Origin: Pontibacillus chungwhensis
GTDB taxonomy: Bacteria; Bacillota; Bacilli; Bacillales; BH030062
Assembly: GCF_030166655.1 (NCBI RefSeq)
Contig: NZ_CP126446.1
Span: 1,116,001-1,180,000, forward strand
DNA length: 64,000 nucleotides
Reading direction: 5' to 3'
This document shows, in pieces, positions 17,003-26,121 of this stretch (the stretch's first letter is position 1; each line of letters starts with the position of its first letter). The position numbers and the translations under genes were made by a program. The notes beneath the pieces are model-generated. The model worked only from the letters and a program-made list of their open reading frames with translations. It was not told where the DNA came from and ran no database searches.

Positions 17003-17924
17003 CCTCTTATTATCGCCGTGGCTGTGGGTGGTTTTCTTTATCCTCCACGCCATGATTGTGATGGTTCTCCTTATCCTCTTAAGGGATCGTTTCGATGAAG
17101 ACCAGCAAGCTGTCGTGGTGTGGGGCGGTATGGTTAGTTGCTTTATGCCCATCATCGGCGAGCTGTTTGGATTTTTGGCTTGGCTATTAGCGAAGCGATT
17201 CACAAGTGAGCGAATGCTTGAGGATTATGATGAGTATGTCACGTACGAAGTCTTAAATCTTGAGCCGGTCCGATATGAAGCGAAGCGCAGTGTGGATCTT
17301 TTGCCATTAACCGAATCGCTGACACACGGCACGTTTGCGAACCGGAAGAACTCGATTCTGCAATACATCCCAGAAGGGGTGAACCATCAGGGAAAGTATT
17401 TGCGGATGGGGCTGTTGAATGAAGATCATGAGACGGTGCACTATTCAGCGACGCTTATCAATACACTTGTTGATCAGTATGAACGAGAGCTGACGCTAGC
17501 CAAGGAACAAGCCAATTCAGAGGATGTGGAGAGTTTAAAGAGACTTCATGACACGTACGCTCGCTACATCGATAGTGACGTCCTCACCCCAACACTTAGA
17601 AAGCTAAAAGAAGAAATGTGGTTAAGCTTCCTTCTGTCGATCGTGCTTTTGTATCCCAATGAGCCTTGGATTTATGAGGGGCTTGGGGACTGTAGCGACC
17701 GCCTCGGGGAACCTGAGGAGGCGGCTTCGTATTACAAAGAGTTGATCGAACAGTTTCCGGGATATACCAAGGGCTACACGAAGCTTCTTAAAGCGTATTA
17801 TGAAACAGGCAACTGGACTGGAATGAAGGAGATTATTACCTTAAGCCAGCACCATCTTAACTTAACGGAACTACCAGAGAACGACCGATTTGTCTTACAT
17901 GTACTAGGAGGGAGACAGGCGTGA
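16992..17924 (+). CDS. pelE: PelE-like membrane/TPR protein
   Basis: 310 residues: two N-terminal membrane helices (about 5-28 and 38-62), then a helical cytoplasmic region with TPR-like repeats near the C-terminus (PWIYEGLGDCSDRLGEPEEAASYYKE, shown here as 235-260; TKLLKAYYETGNWTGMKE follows). PelE helps organise the membrane synthase complex with PelD, PelF and PelG. The start lies inside pelD and the last bases overlap pelA (ATG/GTG overlaps), so translation is coupled. Sequence conservation in this family is low, and the call leans on position. Confidence 0.8.
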   Translation: MMLDLLLSPWLWVVFFILHAMIVMVLLILLRDRFDEDQQAVVVWGGMVSCFMPIIGELFGFLAWLLAKRFTSERMLEDYDEYVTYEVLNLEPVRYEAKRSVDLLPLTESLTHGTFANRKNSILQYIPEGVNHQGKYLRMGLLNEDHETVHYSATLINTLVDQYERELTLAKEQANSEDVESLKRLHDTYARYIDSDVLTPTLRKLKEEMWLSFLLSIVLLYPNEPWIYEGLGDCSDRLGEPEEAASYYKELIEQFPGYTKGYTKLLKAYYETGNWTGMKEIITLSQHHLNLTELPENDRFVLHVLGGRQA

Positions 17925-19819
17925 GAAATATCCGCTCCACATTTGCAGCTATTATTCTAGTTCTTCTACTTAGCGTTGTTGTTTTGCAGTGGGGGCGTCT
18001 TTCTGCCATACACACGTGGTTTCCTATGACGGCTCCGGAAAACAGACATTTTCTTACGATGAGTACAAATGAGATAACTAGAGAGACAAACTTGAAAATC
18101 AGTTTATTGGAGAATAATAGTGTCGACTCACAAGATGCTATAGATAATATCCGTTACGCACTTCGATACGCAAAAATTCCTTTTGAAGAAGTGGATAAAG
18201 AAGACTTAAATTCCCTGGAACCAGATCCTTTCCATGTACTAGTTGTTGCTGGAGAACATACTAGCGAGTGGCCCTATGAATCTATAGAGGCTTTCGTTAA
18301 TAAAGGGGGGAGGTTGATGGTTGCTTTACGACATGGGGGGAGTGATCCAAAGTGGAACGACTTAACTGGAATTGAAGAGACCAATGATTTTGTATCTGAT
18401 ACGGTGCACGGACTAACAATCGAAAAGCCTGTTTTTCCTGGTTACAACGATCTTTCAGGTGAACATAAATTACTCTCCCATAGTGTGTTGGATGTTGAAT
18501 TAAGCAAATCTGCAGTTGTTTATCTAACGGTAAAGCACATCCCGGTTATGTGGACGTACCCCCATGGAAAAGGGAAAGTAGGTTTTTGGAATACAACTGT
18601 TACAAAAGAAAAGGGAATGAGAGGTTTATTGCTTCAATCTCTATCTCTTTTGCCACCTTCATTCGTCATGCATCAATCTGGGATTAAAGTAACCTATCTC
18701 GATGATTTCCCTTCTCCTATAAAGGATGAATTTGTTCATGGAGAAGGGATGGGTTATGGAGCTTTTTTGAAAGATGTGTGGTGGGATCGTATAAAAAAAC
18801 TTCAAAAGGATTATAACTTATCGCTCACCGGGGCTTTTATTGGAACCTATCAAGATAAAACAGATTTAAACACCGAAGAATTAATCAAGCGTCAGAAATA
18901 TCCCATGCTTTACTATGGTCGTCAATTAGAAAACAGTGGGGGAGAGATAGCTCTTCATGGTTATAATCACCAACCTTTAGTTGTGAAAGAAGATAATCAT
19001 CCACTATATCGTAAAAAAGAGTTCAATCCGTACCTCTTATCTGTTGAGGTTGGCCCAACCCATTTTTACAACCCCTATGGTTACAAGATATGGAAATCGG
19101 AATCCTTTATCAAACGAACGCTAAAGGATACAAACCAATTATTTCAATATTATTTTCCTAAAGAGAAGATCCAGACTTATGTTCCTCCATCAAATATTTT
19201 AGGAAAAAGAGGGTTGGATGCTCTTTTAGAGTCAATTCCTTCTCTGAATGTCTTGGCATCACTGTACTTTGGTGAAAAAGAGGACGAATCGTTTATTCAA
19301 GAATATGAATTTGATCACAAATATTCAGACTTATATCACTTTCCGCGCACCGCTAGTGGGCACGGCGATTCTCCGGAAGATCTTTTCTTAATAACTGATG
19401 CCATTGCGAACCAAGGAGTATTTTCCCATTTCATACACCCTGATGACCGCACAGATCCAGAGCGTGCACAGGGACGAAATTGGGAAGAAATGAGTGAAGG
19501 TCTTGAGGGTATGTATCAGTTTATATCTAAAAACTTCCCCTACCTCGAAAGCCTAACCCAACAAGAAGCGCGTGAAAAAATGATTACCTATCAGCAATCG
19601 AAAATCGATGTTCGTTATCAAGAAGACTCCATCACGATCTCGGGAGAAGACATGTTAGACCCTTCGGTTGCTCTTGTTCGCATTCAACCAGGGAAGCATC
19701 TAGAAACAGGCGAATTTTCTTTTGGAGAGGTAGAAGTAATGCAGGCTTCATCAGGTTTATATATCGTCACGCTCCGTAAACCATCTGTCACGCTTCTGTT
19801 GAAGGAGGATGTATCATGA
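17921..19819 (+). CDS. pelA: PelA-like polysaccharide deacetylase (no hydrolase domain)
   Basis: 632 residues with an uncleaved-looking signal anchor (about 9-27). An N-terminal DUF2194/amidotransferase-like region (about 50-250) precedes a carbohydrate esterase domain: the Asp pair in TYLDDFPSP (D261, D262), HGYNH (H346, H350) for metal binding, RTASGHGDS, and the terminal HFIHPDD. It should remove N-acetyl groups from nascent Pel at the outer face of the membrane. The GH114 domain found in proteobacterial PelA is absent here and appears as a separate gene at 13668-14522. GTG start overlaps pelE by 4 bp; pelF overlaps its end by 4 bp. Confidence 0.85.
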   Translation: MRNIRSTFAAIILVLLLSVVVLQWGRLSAIHTWFPMTAPENRHFLTMSTNEITRETNLKISLLENNSVDSQDAIDNIRYALRYAKIPFEEVDKEDLNSLEPDPFHVLVVAGEHTSEWPYESIEAFVNKGGRLMVALRHGGSDPKWNDLTGIEETNDFVSDTVHGLTIEKPVFPGYNDLSGEHKLLSHSVLDVELSKSAVVYLTVKHIPVMWTYPHGKGKVGFWNTTVTKEKGMRGLLLQSLSLLPPSFVMHQSGIKVTYLDDFPSPIKDEFVHGEGMGYGAFLKDVWWDRIKKLQKDYNLSLTGAFIGTYQDKTDLNTEELIKRQKYPMLYYGRQLENSGGEIALHGYNHQPLVVKEDNHPLYRKKEFNPYLLSVEVGPTHFYNPYGYKIWKSESFIKRTLKDTNQLFQYYFPKEKIQTYVPPSNILGKRGLDALLESIPSLNVLASLYFGEKEDESFIQEYEFDHKYSDLYHFPRTASGHGDSPEDLFLITDAIANQGVFSHFIHPDDRTDPERAQGRNWEEMSEGLEGMYQFISKNFPYLESLTQQEAREKMITYQQSKIDVRYQEDSITISGEDMLDPSVALVRIQPGKHLETGEFSFGEVEVMQASSGLYIVTLRKPSVTLLLKEDVS

Positions 19820-21237
19820 GAATCGGTATGATTGTTGAGGGGAGTTACCCGTATGTCAGTGGCGGGGTTTCGAGTTGGGTCCATACGATTATTCGGCAAA
19901 TGCCTCAGTATGAATTTGAAATCATAGCGATCAATCCCTCTCCCTACACGGAGGAGGACATGCAGTACCGGTTACCCCCGAATGTCACGGGGATTCATAA
20001 CCTGACGCTTAATGAAGCCTCCGAGCGACGAATGAAGAAGAAAGTCGTGTTAGAAGACAGAGAGATTCGTTCCTTAGAGAAGTGGTTGATGTTTGAAGAA
20101 GTGGATACAGATGCGTTATTCGTAATGGGGGATGTGATCCCTTCAAGCGAGCGCTACTTCGCCAGCCGCATTTTTTATGAAACGGTCAAAAAGAGCTATG
20201 AGCTTGAGCCAAACAAGGGATCTTTTATCGATTTTCTGTGGATGTGGCGAGGAATGTTCGAACCCGTCTTCAGGCTCCTGCAACAAGATCTACCTAAAGT
20301 GGATCTCGTTCATAGTGCTTCGACGGGGTACGCAGGATTGCTTGGAGCTTATATGGCGAAAAGTCAGGACATTCCTTTTTACGTGACCGAACACGGCATC
20401 TACTCGAGGGAGCGTGAAGAAGAGATCTTAAAGGCGTCCTGGATCCCGTCTTTTTATAAGAAGCACTGGATTCAATTCTTCCACCATCTATCAAGGCAAG
20501 CCTATAAAGAAGCGGATCAGATCCTTACCCTTTTTGAGAAAAATCAGCACCATCAATTGGAGATCGGAGCGGCTCATGAGAAGACAGCGATTATTCCGAA
20601 TGGAGTGGATTATGAGAGGCTATCTACATTGCCGGAACATAAAGAAGAACGCCCGTTTCGGATTGGAGCGATCATCCGCGTTGTCCCGATTAAAGATGTG
20701 AAAACGATGATTACAGCAGCGAAAATTCTAGAGCAGCGCGGCCGGGTGTTCGAATGGATCTTAATGGGCCCCCTTGATGAGGATGAGGACTACGTGAATA
20801 AATGTCGTCTCCTAATCAGGCAAAATGATCTTGAAGACATGGTGAAGCTCGTTGGAAAAGTGGATATCAAAGAGTACTTACCAACTTTCGATATTGGGGT
20901 ACTTACAAGTATTTCAGAAGGGCAGCCGTTAGCGGTCTTAGAAGGGATGTCAGCTGGTCTTCCTTATGTGGTAACGGACGTCGGCGCTTGTTATGAGCTT
21001 ATACACGGAAGAGAAGATGATCCTTTTGGCCCTTCAGGATTCGTCGTCCCGCCTGTTCACCCGGACCTTGTGGCTGACCGGATTGAGTGGCTGATGGATT
21101 ACCCGGTAGAGCGGAAGCATTTCGGGGAAAATGGACGAAAGCGCGTAGCCGCTTTCTATCAGCACCACCACATGATCGATCAGTACGAGGAACTTTATCG
21201 AATAGGGAGGTCAGCGTATGGCAGGCATCGGGTTTAA
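19816..21237 (+). CDS. pelF: PelF-like glycosyltransferase (GT4)
   Basis: 473 residues, GT-B fold. N-terminal GMIVEGSYPYVSGGVSSWVH is the PelF/GT4 glycine loop, and the C-terminal sugar-nucleotide site contains the E-x7-E motif (SISEGQPLAVLEGMSAG). IPNGVDYERL marks the inter-domain segment. PelF is the cytoplasmic polymerase that uses UDP-GalNAc, provided by GalE. It overlaps pelA by 4 bp and pelG by 20 bp, indicating tight coupling. Other GT4 enzymes are similar, but the gene order makes PelF very likely. Confidence 0.9.
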   Translation: MRIGMIVEGSYPYVSGGVSSWVHTIIRQMPQYEFEIIAINPSPYTEEDMQYRLPPNVTGIHNLTLNEASERRMKKKVVLEDREIRSLEKWLMFEEVDTDALFVMGDVIPSSERYFASRIFYETVKKSYELEPNKGSFIDFLWMWRGMFEPVFRLLQQDLPKVDLVHSASTGYAGLLGAYMAKSQDIPFYVTEHGIYSREREEEILKASWIPSFYKKHWIQFFHHLSRQAYKEADQILTLFEKNQHHQLEIGAAHEKTAIIPNGVDYERLSTLPEHKEERPFRIGAIIRVVPIKDVKTMITAAKILEQRGRVFEWILMGPLDEDEDYVNKCRLLIRQNDLEDMVKLVGKVDIKEYLPTFDIGVLTSISEGQPLAVLEGMSAGLPYVVTDVGACYELIHGREDDPFGPSGFVVPPVHPDLVADRIEWLMDYPVERKHFGENGRKRVAAFYQHHHMIDQYEELYRIGRSAYGRHRV

Positions 21238-22672
21238 ATTACAAAAGCTCTTTCAGGAAGATTACTATTCTTCGAGATTGAAAGCCTACGCCTTTGCAGG
21301 GCTGGTCTCCTCAGGCCCGTGGCTGATCGTAATCACCGCGATCACACTCATTCAATGGCTCTCCTCGCGCCTGACAGGAATCGAACTTGCAGAACGAGAG
21401 CTCTTTACGCTGTCTGTCGCGTATTGCTTTATCTTCTCTCAAGTGATCCTCGGCATTCAACACTTAATCGTAACTCGCTATGTCGCGGATTTGTTCTATG
21501 AAAAAATATATGACCGTATTTTCCCCACGTTTTTAGGCGTGAGCAAAGTAACGCTTCTGTTCTCCTTAACCGTCTGGGTAGCGTTTGCGTTCTATTCGCC
21601 TCTTCACTTAGGCTATAAGCTTGTTCTGTTAACCCTATTCATCGCGATTAATCTCATCTGGGTGATGTTTATTTTCTTAAGCGCAGCGAAATATTATCAA
21701 GCGGTCGCCTACAGTTTTCTGATTGGGGGAGTAGTTGGCGTATTATCGATTTTACTTATTCCATTTGTTCCAGAAAATTTAGGTTTATCGATGTCCCTTT
21801 TGATGCTTCTGGGCTTTACGCTCGGAATGGTGCTCACCTTGTTCGGTCTTATGTATGCCATGCTCATCACCTTCCCGAATCGGAACCGGGAAAATCAATT
21901 TTCTTACTTAAAATACTACGACCGTTATCCTGCTTTATTTGGCGCAGGGTTCCTTTACAACGCAGGGATCTGGGTGTGCAACTGGATCATTTGGTTCGGA
22001 GAAGGAGGTAGCGTGGTTGCCGGGACGTTTCTGACCAATCGTCTGTATGACACGGCAATATTCTGGTCCTACTTAACGATTATCCCGACACTCATTATCT
22101 TTGTTGTATCCGTGGAAACCCGTTTCTACGAACGATACCGCACCTTTTACGGATTTGTTAACCAAGGAGGCACATACGAACAAATCGGGCGTGCCCAAAA
22201 TAAAATGAATCACGTACTGCGCCAGGAAATGGCTCGCCTGTTCAGGAGCCAGGGCGTCGTTTCATTCGTAGCGATCCTACTCTCGGCCTGGCTCGTCGCC
22301 TGGGCCGGGTTGGACCGGGAAATCGGAGAGATCTTCCGGATTACAACCATTGGCGCTTTCTCAAATGCTATGGTCCTCGTCATTACGCTTCTCCTTCTGT
22401 ACTTCGATGATCAAAAAGGAGCCGTCCTGACGAGTGCCCTGTTCTATACGCTAAACGGATTGTTCACCTTCCTCCTGCTTCCAAAAGGGATTGACTGGTA
22501 CGGCATCAGCTTTGCCCTAGGCTCCACTGCCGCATTTCTATTTGCAGGTGCCCGTCTGATCTACTTCCTGCGCGAAGTCGATTATTACACTTTTTGCCGA
22601 CCAGCCGAACGGGATGGGGGAGACTGGTTTGAGCGGGTTGGGGAGAGGTTGAATCGGATTCGGGTTTTGTGA
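21218..22672 (+). CDS. pelG: PelG-like polysaccharide export membrane protein
   Basis: 484 residues with about 12 predicted helices, beginning MAGIGFKLQKLFQEDYYSSR and followed by AYAFAGLVSSGPWL, both typical of PelG. PelG belongs to the MOP/Wzx-like flippase superfamily and moves the growing Pel chain through the membrane. It starts within the pelF 3' end after ATAGGGAGGTCAGCGT. It is the last gene of the operon; transcription probably ends at the CCCCAGCAG hairpin in the following array (22936-22971). Confidence 0.9.
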   Translation: MAGIGFKLQKLFQEDYYSSRLKAYAFAGLVSSGPWLIVITAITLIQWLSSRLTGIELAERELFTLSVAYCFIFSQVILGIQHLIVTRYVADLFYEKIYDRIFPTFLGVSKVTLLFSLTVWVAFAFYSPLHLGYKLVLLTLFIAINLIWVMFIFLSAAKYYQAVAYSFLIGGVVGVLSILLIPFVPENLGLSMSLLMLLGFTLGMVLTLFGLMYAMLITFPNRNRENQFSYLKYYDRYPALFGAGFLYNAGIWVCNWIIWFGEGGSVVAGTFLTNRLYDTAIFWSYLTIIPTLIIFVVSVETRFYERYRTFYGFVNQGGTYEQIGRAQNKMNHVLRQEMARLFRSQGVVSFVAILLSAWLVAWAGLDREIGEIFRITTIGAFSNAMVLVITLLLLYFDDQKGAVLTSALFYTLNGLFTFLLLPKGIDWYGISFALGSTAAFLFAGARLIYFLREVDYYTFCRPAERDGGDWFERVGERLNRIRVL

Positions 22673-22687
22673 TTGGGGTGTGTTGGT

Positions 22688-23460
22688 GGCTTGAGTGAGG
22701 CGTTGGCGGCTCAAGTGCTAGGCGGGTGGCTCAAGTGAGGCGCTGGCGGCTCAAGTTCAGGGAGCGCGGCTCAAGTCGTGCGCGGACGGCTCAAGCTAGG
22801 CCGATACGGCTCAAGATTTGCTGGAATTGGCTCAAGAGGTGAAAATAACAGCTCAAGTCAGGAGCGGACGGCTTAAGTCAGCTGATACTGGCTTAAAAGA
22901 GGGAAAACTGGCTTAAGTTCAAGGAAAAGTGACTCAAGCCCCAGCAGTTAATTGACTGTTGGGGCTTTTTTGTATTGAGCTGGGGGGCGAGTGGCTCAAG
23001 TTCGGTGCGTGCGGCTCAAGTTGAGTGAGACCGGCTCAAGCCAGGCCGATACGGCTCAAGATTTGCGGGAATTGGCTCAAGGGGTGAAAATAACAGCTCA
23101 AGTCAGGCGCGGACGGCTTAAGTTAGCTGATACTGGCTTAAGTTCGAGGAAACTGGCTTGAGTTCAAGGAAAAGTGACTCAAGCCCCAGCAGTCAATTGG
23201 CTGCTGGGGGCTTTTTTGTATTGAGCTGGTGGGGGCGAGTGGCTCAAGTTCGGTGCGTGCGGCTCAAGTGGTGCGCTGACGGCTCAAGTTCAGGGAGCGC
23301 GGCTCAAGCTAGGCCGATACGGCTCAAGATTTAAGAGTATTGGCTCAAGAGGTGAAAATAACAGCTCAAGTCAGGAGCTGATGGCTTAAGTCAGCTGATA
23401 CTGGCTTAAAAGAGGGAAAACCGGCTTAAGTTCAAAGAAACCGGCTCAAGCCCCCAGCAG
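22688..23460 (+). repeat. GGCTCAAG phased array 2, triplicated
   Basis: Cores GGCTCAAG (with variants GGCTTAAG, GACTCAAG) start at 22688, 22708, 22728, 22748, 22768, 22788, 22808, 22829, 22850, 22870, 22890, 22910 and 22931, so steps are 20-21 bp. The whole block, including a terminator-like CCCCAGCAG hairpin, is then repeated twice more (about 22985-23217 and 23235-23484) with some units lost. It fills the 0.88-kb gap between pelG and the convergent PAP2 gene; no gene is present. Confidence 0.93.
22936..22971 (+). terminator. Hairpin terminator of the pel operon, repeated inside the array
   Basis: AAGCCCCAGCAGT/ACTGTTGGGGCTT with six following T residues. Near-identical hairpins recur at 23181-23217 and 23447-23484 as part of the larger duplicated block. 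The first would end pel transcription about 0.27 kb past the pelG stop. Confidence 0.8.
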
Positions 23461-23537
23461 TCAATTGGCTGTTGGGGGTTTTGATTTTGTATTGAGCCCC
23501 TCCCAGCAGTCCATTCGGATGATCCTCTAGACATGCA

Positions 23538-23572
23538 CAAAAAAACGTCCAGTGCCGCTAGGCCTGGACGTT
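23538..23572 (-). terminator. Intrinsic terminator of the PAP2 gene (minus strand)
   Basis: On the minus strand ACGTCCAG/CTGGACGT frames a GC-rich loop and is followed by seven T residues; it overlaps the last codons of the gene. Confidence 0.85.
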
Positions 23573-24262
23573 TGGTTCATTTGAACTTTCTTGAGACTGT
23601 CGTTTATTCTTTAAGGTCCATTCAATGGCGGCGATGCAGATCATCAGCCAAGTGAATCCAATTGCGAAGCCTGCTAGGACGTCGGTGAAGAAGTGGATGC
23701 TTCCGAACACGCGACTCAATCCGATCGCTAGCATGAAGATCGTAAGGACTACATTCACCGTCCACTTGATCCCGTTTGACAGGTGGCTAATGGAGATGAG
23801 GTAGATCAGGAATCCGTAAAAAGCGACCGCTCCTGATGTGTGACCGCTAGGGAAGCTTGATGAATCCCCTGTGTATTGCGTTTGGTCAGGGCGTTCTCTC
23901 ATGTAAGAGATCTTTAACAGTTTGGTGATGCCGCTCACGCCGATCATGTTAATGGCAAAGAAAAGGCCTAGATAGCGGCTGAAGGGGGATAAGAATAATA
24001 AGTAGAGGAGCGTCATAACAGACAAGACAGTCAACCACAGGACAGAACCTGCTTTTGTGACAGAAAGCATGGCAGAAGTGACCCACTGTGGCGTTTGGCC
24101 GGCTAATTCAAAAGCCCACTGATCGATCGATAACTTTCCAGAAGCCATTACCGTTTCGCCGATGATAAAGATCGAAGCGACAAAGAGCAGGACGAGCAGG
24201 ATTCCCGGTCCCCATAGGGCAGATGGTTTCGTTCGGTCTGAAAGTAGAATTGGTTTGGGCAT
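23558..24262 (-). CDS. PAP2-family membrane phosphatase
   Basis: 234 residues with about six membrane segments. The three phosphatase motifs are present: MRERPDQ (K/RxxxxxRP type), SFPSGHTSGA, and SRVFGSIHFFTDVLAG (SR...H...D). Enzymes of this group dephosphorylate lipid phosphates such as undecaprenyl pyrophosphate or phosphatidylglycerophosphate at the membrane surface. Ribosome binding site AAAGGAGGTCCTT directly before ATG. A sigma-B-like promoter lies about 35-60 bp upstream (24297-24322), so it may be a general stress gene. Substrate undecided. Confidence 0.88.
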   Translation of the reverse strand: MPKPILLSDRTKPSALWGPGILLVLLFVASIFIIGETVMASGKLSIDQWAFELAGQTPQWVTSAMLSVTKAGSVLWLTVLSVMTLLYLLFLSPFSRYLGLFFAINMIGVSGITKLLKISYMRERPDQTQYTGDSSSFPSGHTSGAVAFYGFLIYLISISHLSNGIKWTVNVVLTIFMLAIGLSRVFGSIHFFTDVLAGFAIGFTWLMICIAAIEWTLKNKRQSQESSNEPNVQA

Positions 24263-24296
24263 AAGGACCTCCTTTAAAGTCTTAGTGGTGAATGAA

Positions 24297-24322
24297 ATAC
24301 CCTTATGGGGACCAGGTGAAAC
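24297..24322 (-). promoter_or_regulatory. Sigma-B-type promoter for the PAP2 gene
   Basis: On the minus strand GTTTCA is followed after 14 bp by GGGTAT, close to the B. subtilis general-stress consensus (GTTTAA-N12-15-GGGTAT). The -10 ends 35 bp before the ATG. Positions are 24317-24322 and 24297-24302. Confidence 0.65.
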
Positions 24323-24559
24323 GTTTGAAGGACTGGTAAAAAGCTCCTTGGACTATTAGGAGGTAGAAGTTGTATCGTTATAGATTCACTTTAAAAAAAA
24401 TCCGCCAATTTCGAAGCGAAATAATTCCTTAATATGGTAAGGTGGGGGTAGGGAAATAAGTGTGACTTCTACTCGGGTAATTTTATGAAAAATAATGATT
24501 TGGATTAAAAATCACTTCTTCATTTACGCAGCATTTTTGTGAAAAAGGAGGGATTACAT

Positions 24560-24766
24560 ATGGAAAGTTTAGTTACTATTCTTATCATAAGCTCAGCAGT
24601 ATTAGTTATGGGTGTCACGAAGTATAAAGACTATAAAAATAAGAAAGAACATCCACCAAAGAAATGGGAAGGAAAGACAGAAAGAGAAATGGAACAAGAT
24701 CGAGAAAGCGCAGACAGACTCACCGAACAACAGAAAGGAAACGGTAGAGGAGGCGGACCTTTTTAA
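24560..24766 (+). CDS. Small membrane protein, 68 aa
   Basis: ATG after AAAGGAGGGATTACAT. One N-terminal membrane helix (about 4-22), then a hydrophilic tail rich in Lys, Glu and Gln ending RGGGPF. No family recognised. The upstream 300 bp (24264-24559) hold the divergent PAP2 promoter and otherwise AT-rich sequence without a gene. Confidence 0.55.
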   Translation: MESLVTILIISSAVLVMGVTKYKDYKNKKEHPPKKWEGKTEREMEQDRESADRLTEQQKGNGRGGGPF

Positions 24767-24900
24767 ATGCATTACTCTCTTAAAAGGGCCAGTGTGGTGT
24801 AAGGCTAAGTAGAAGTTCGTGCTGTGGTCCGTATATAAGGTAAATTCTAAATACTTAACTTACCAACTAGACCCGGAGAAATGTGGGGGAAGGGGATTAT

Positions 24901-25113
24901 ATGATTTTTGACGTATTAACAGGAAAACTATCGATTTTAATTACACTAGCTTTTGGCACATTGCTCATTGTGTTATTCCCTATCATACATAAGGAAAATA
25001 AGTATTTTGCTTGGTTTAGTCTGGTAATGGGGGTTCTGGTTTTAGTGCTTTTATTATGGTTCACGTTTGGCAATGTGGTTATTAGAGAGCAGATCCTCCG
25101 GTACGGACTTTAA
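24901..25113 (+). CDS. Small membrane protein, 70 aa
   Basis: ATG at 24901 behind GGGGGAAGGGG. Two hydrophobic helices (about 12-32 and 40-62) with a short charged turn (HKENK). No recognised domain. It lies in an AT-rich stretch with other small membrane proteins and may form a unit with the gene starting at 25160. Confidence 0.55.
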   Translation: MIFDVLTGKLSILITLAFGTLLIVLFPIIHKENKYFAWFSLVMGVLVLVLLLWFTFGNVVIREQILRYGL

Positions 25114-25159
25114 TAACCCAATTGAATAGGTGAAGTAAAAAATTGGAAGGAGAATTCAG

Positions 25160-25468
25160 GTGGTACATCTCTTACTCCCTATTATTATTTCCGCAATCAT
25201 AGGTATCCTTTTCTCAAGGAGGTACAAAAACAAAGCTAAAGTGGATAAAGGCTTTGCAATCAATTATTTTAGCTTGTCCTATAGAAGAAAAATGGTTAGA
25301 ACAATAAGAATGTCCCCTGTTATTCTTATTGCCCTTACTGTAATTTATTTTGCTCAAGAATTAAGTCTGTTGACTAGAATCCTTTTCATATTATCTTTAC
25401 TCACTATTTTTATCACTCAGCTACTCTACAACACTCATATGTGGAAGAAAATAGAACGTCATGCATGA
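25160..25468 (+). CDS. Small membrane protein, 102 aa
   Basis: GTG start after GGAAGGAGAATTCAG. Three hydrophobic segments (about 3-19, 50-70, 74-92) separated by basic loops (RRYKNKAKVDK, SYRRKMVR). No recognised family. Low-GC codon use like its neighbours. Confidence 0.55.
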   Translation: MVHLLLPIIISAIIGILFSRRYKNKAKVDKGFAINYFSLSYRRKMVRTIRMSPVILIALTVIYFAQELSLLTRILFILSLLTIFITQLLYNTHMWKKIERHA

Positions 25469-25688
25469 TAGTGAAATAGTTCCGCAATTTGTACTCCTTA
25501 ATTGAACTACTTTTTTTATGTGAAAATGTAGTCGAAATTGCAGAGCAAACTGCATGTTGATTTGCGCCATTAATTATGTAATTTAGAGGATTTTTGGTAT
25601 TAACATTGTAAAATGAATTAATGAGCATTATTCAACTAACAAGGCAGTAGAGTTTAAGAAGAGGTTCCTTAGAGGAGATGGAAACTTT

Positions 25689-26117
25689 ATGTTTATAGTT
25701 AATGTAGAGGGGACTATTTTTAAAGAAAATAAATGGCTAATCATTAAACGAAGTGAAAAAGAAGAACACGCAGGTGGATTGCTTTCTCTTGTGGGAGGTA
25801 AGGTTGAAAATGAGGGCAATTCCTCAGATATTTTAGAAGCCACAGTCAAAAGAGAAATCTTTGAAGAAGTAGGCATTGAAGTTAAAGAGAACATAAGGTA
25901 TGTACATAGCACTTCCTTTATAGCGGACTCAGGAGAAACTGTGATTGATATTGTTTTCCTATGTGAATATGCTTCGGGAGAGCCATTTGCTAAAAGCCCA
26001 AATGAAGTCGAAGTAGTGAAGTGGATGACAGTTTCTGAAATAATGAGTGACACATATTCACCAATCTACTTAAAAGAAAGCATAAAACGAGCTGAAAATT
26101 TAATTATTCGGAAGTGA
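25689..26117 (+). CDS. Nudix hydrolase
   Basis: 142 residues. The Nudix box is present as GGKVENEGNSSDILEATVKR followed by EIFEEVGIEV; the REx2EExG core with its metal-binding glutamates is intact, while the loop before it is slightly longer than usual and an Asp stands where Glu is common. Nudix enzymes hydrolyse nucleoside diphosphates linked to other groups; the substrate is unknown. It is 4 bp upstream of a histidine-phosphatase gene, so a two-gene operon cleaning up phosphorylated metabolites or nucleotides is plausible. The codon use is AT-rich. Confidence 0.82.
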   Translation: MFIVNVEGTIFKENKWLIIKRSEKEEHAGGLLSLVGGKVENEGNSSDILEATVKREIFEEVGIEVKENIRYVHSTSFIADSGETVIDIVFLCEYASGEPFAKSPNEVEVVKWMTVSEIMSDTYSPIYLKESIKRAENLIIRK

Positions 26118-26121
26118 TATA

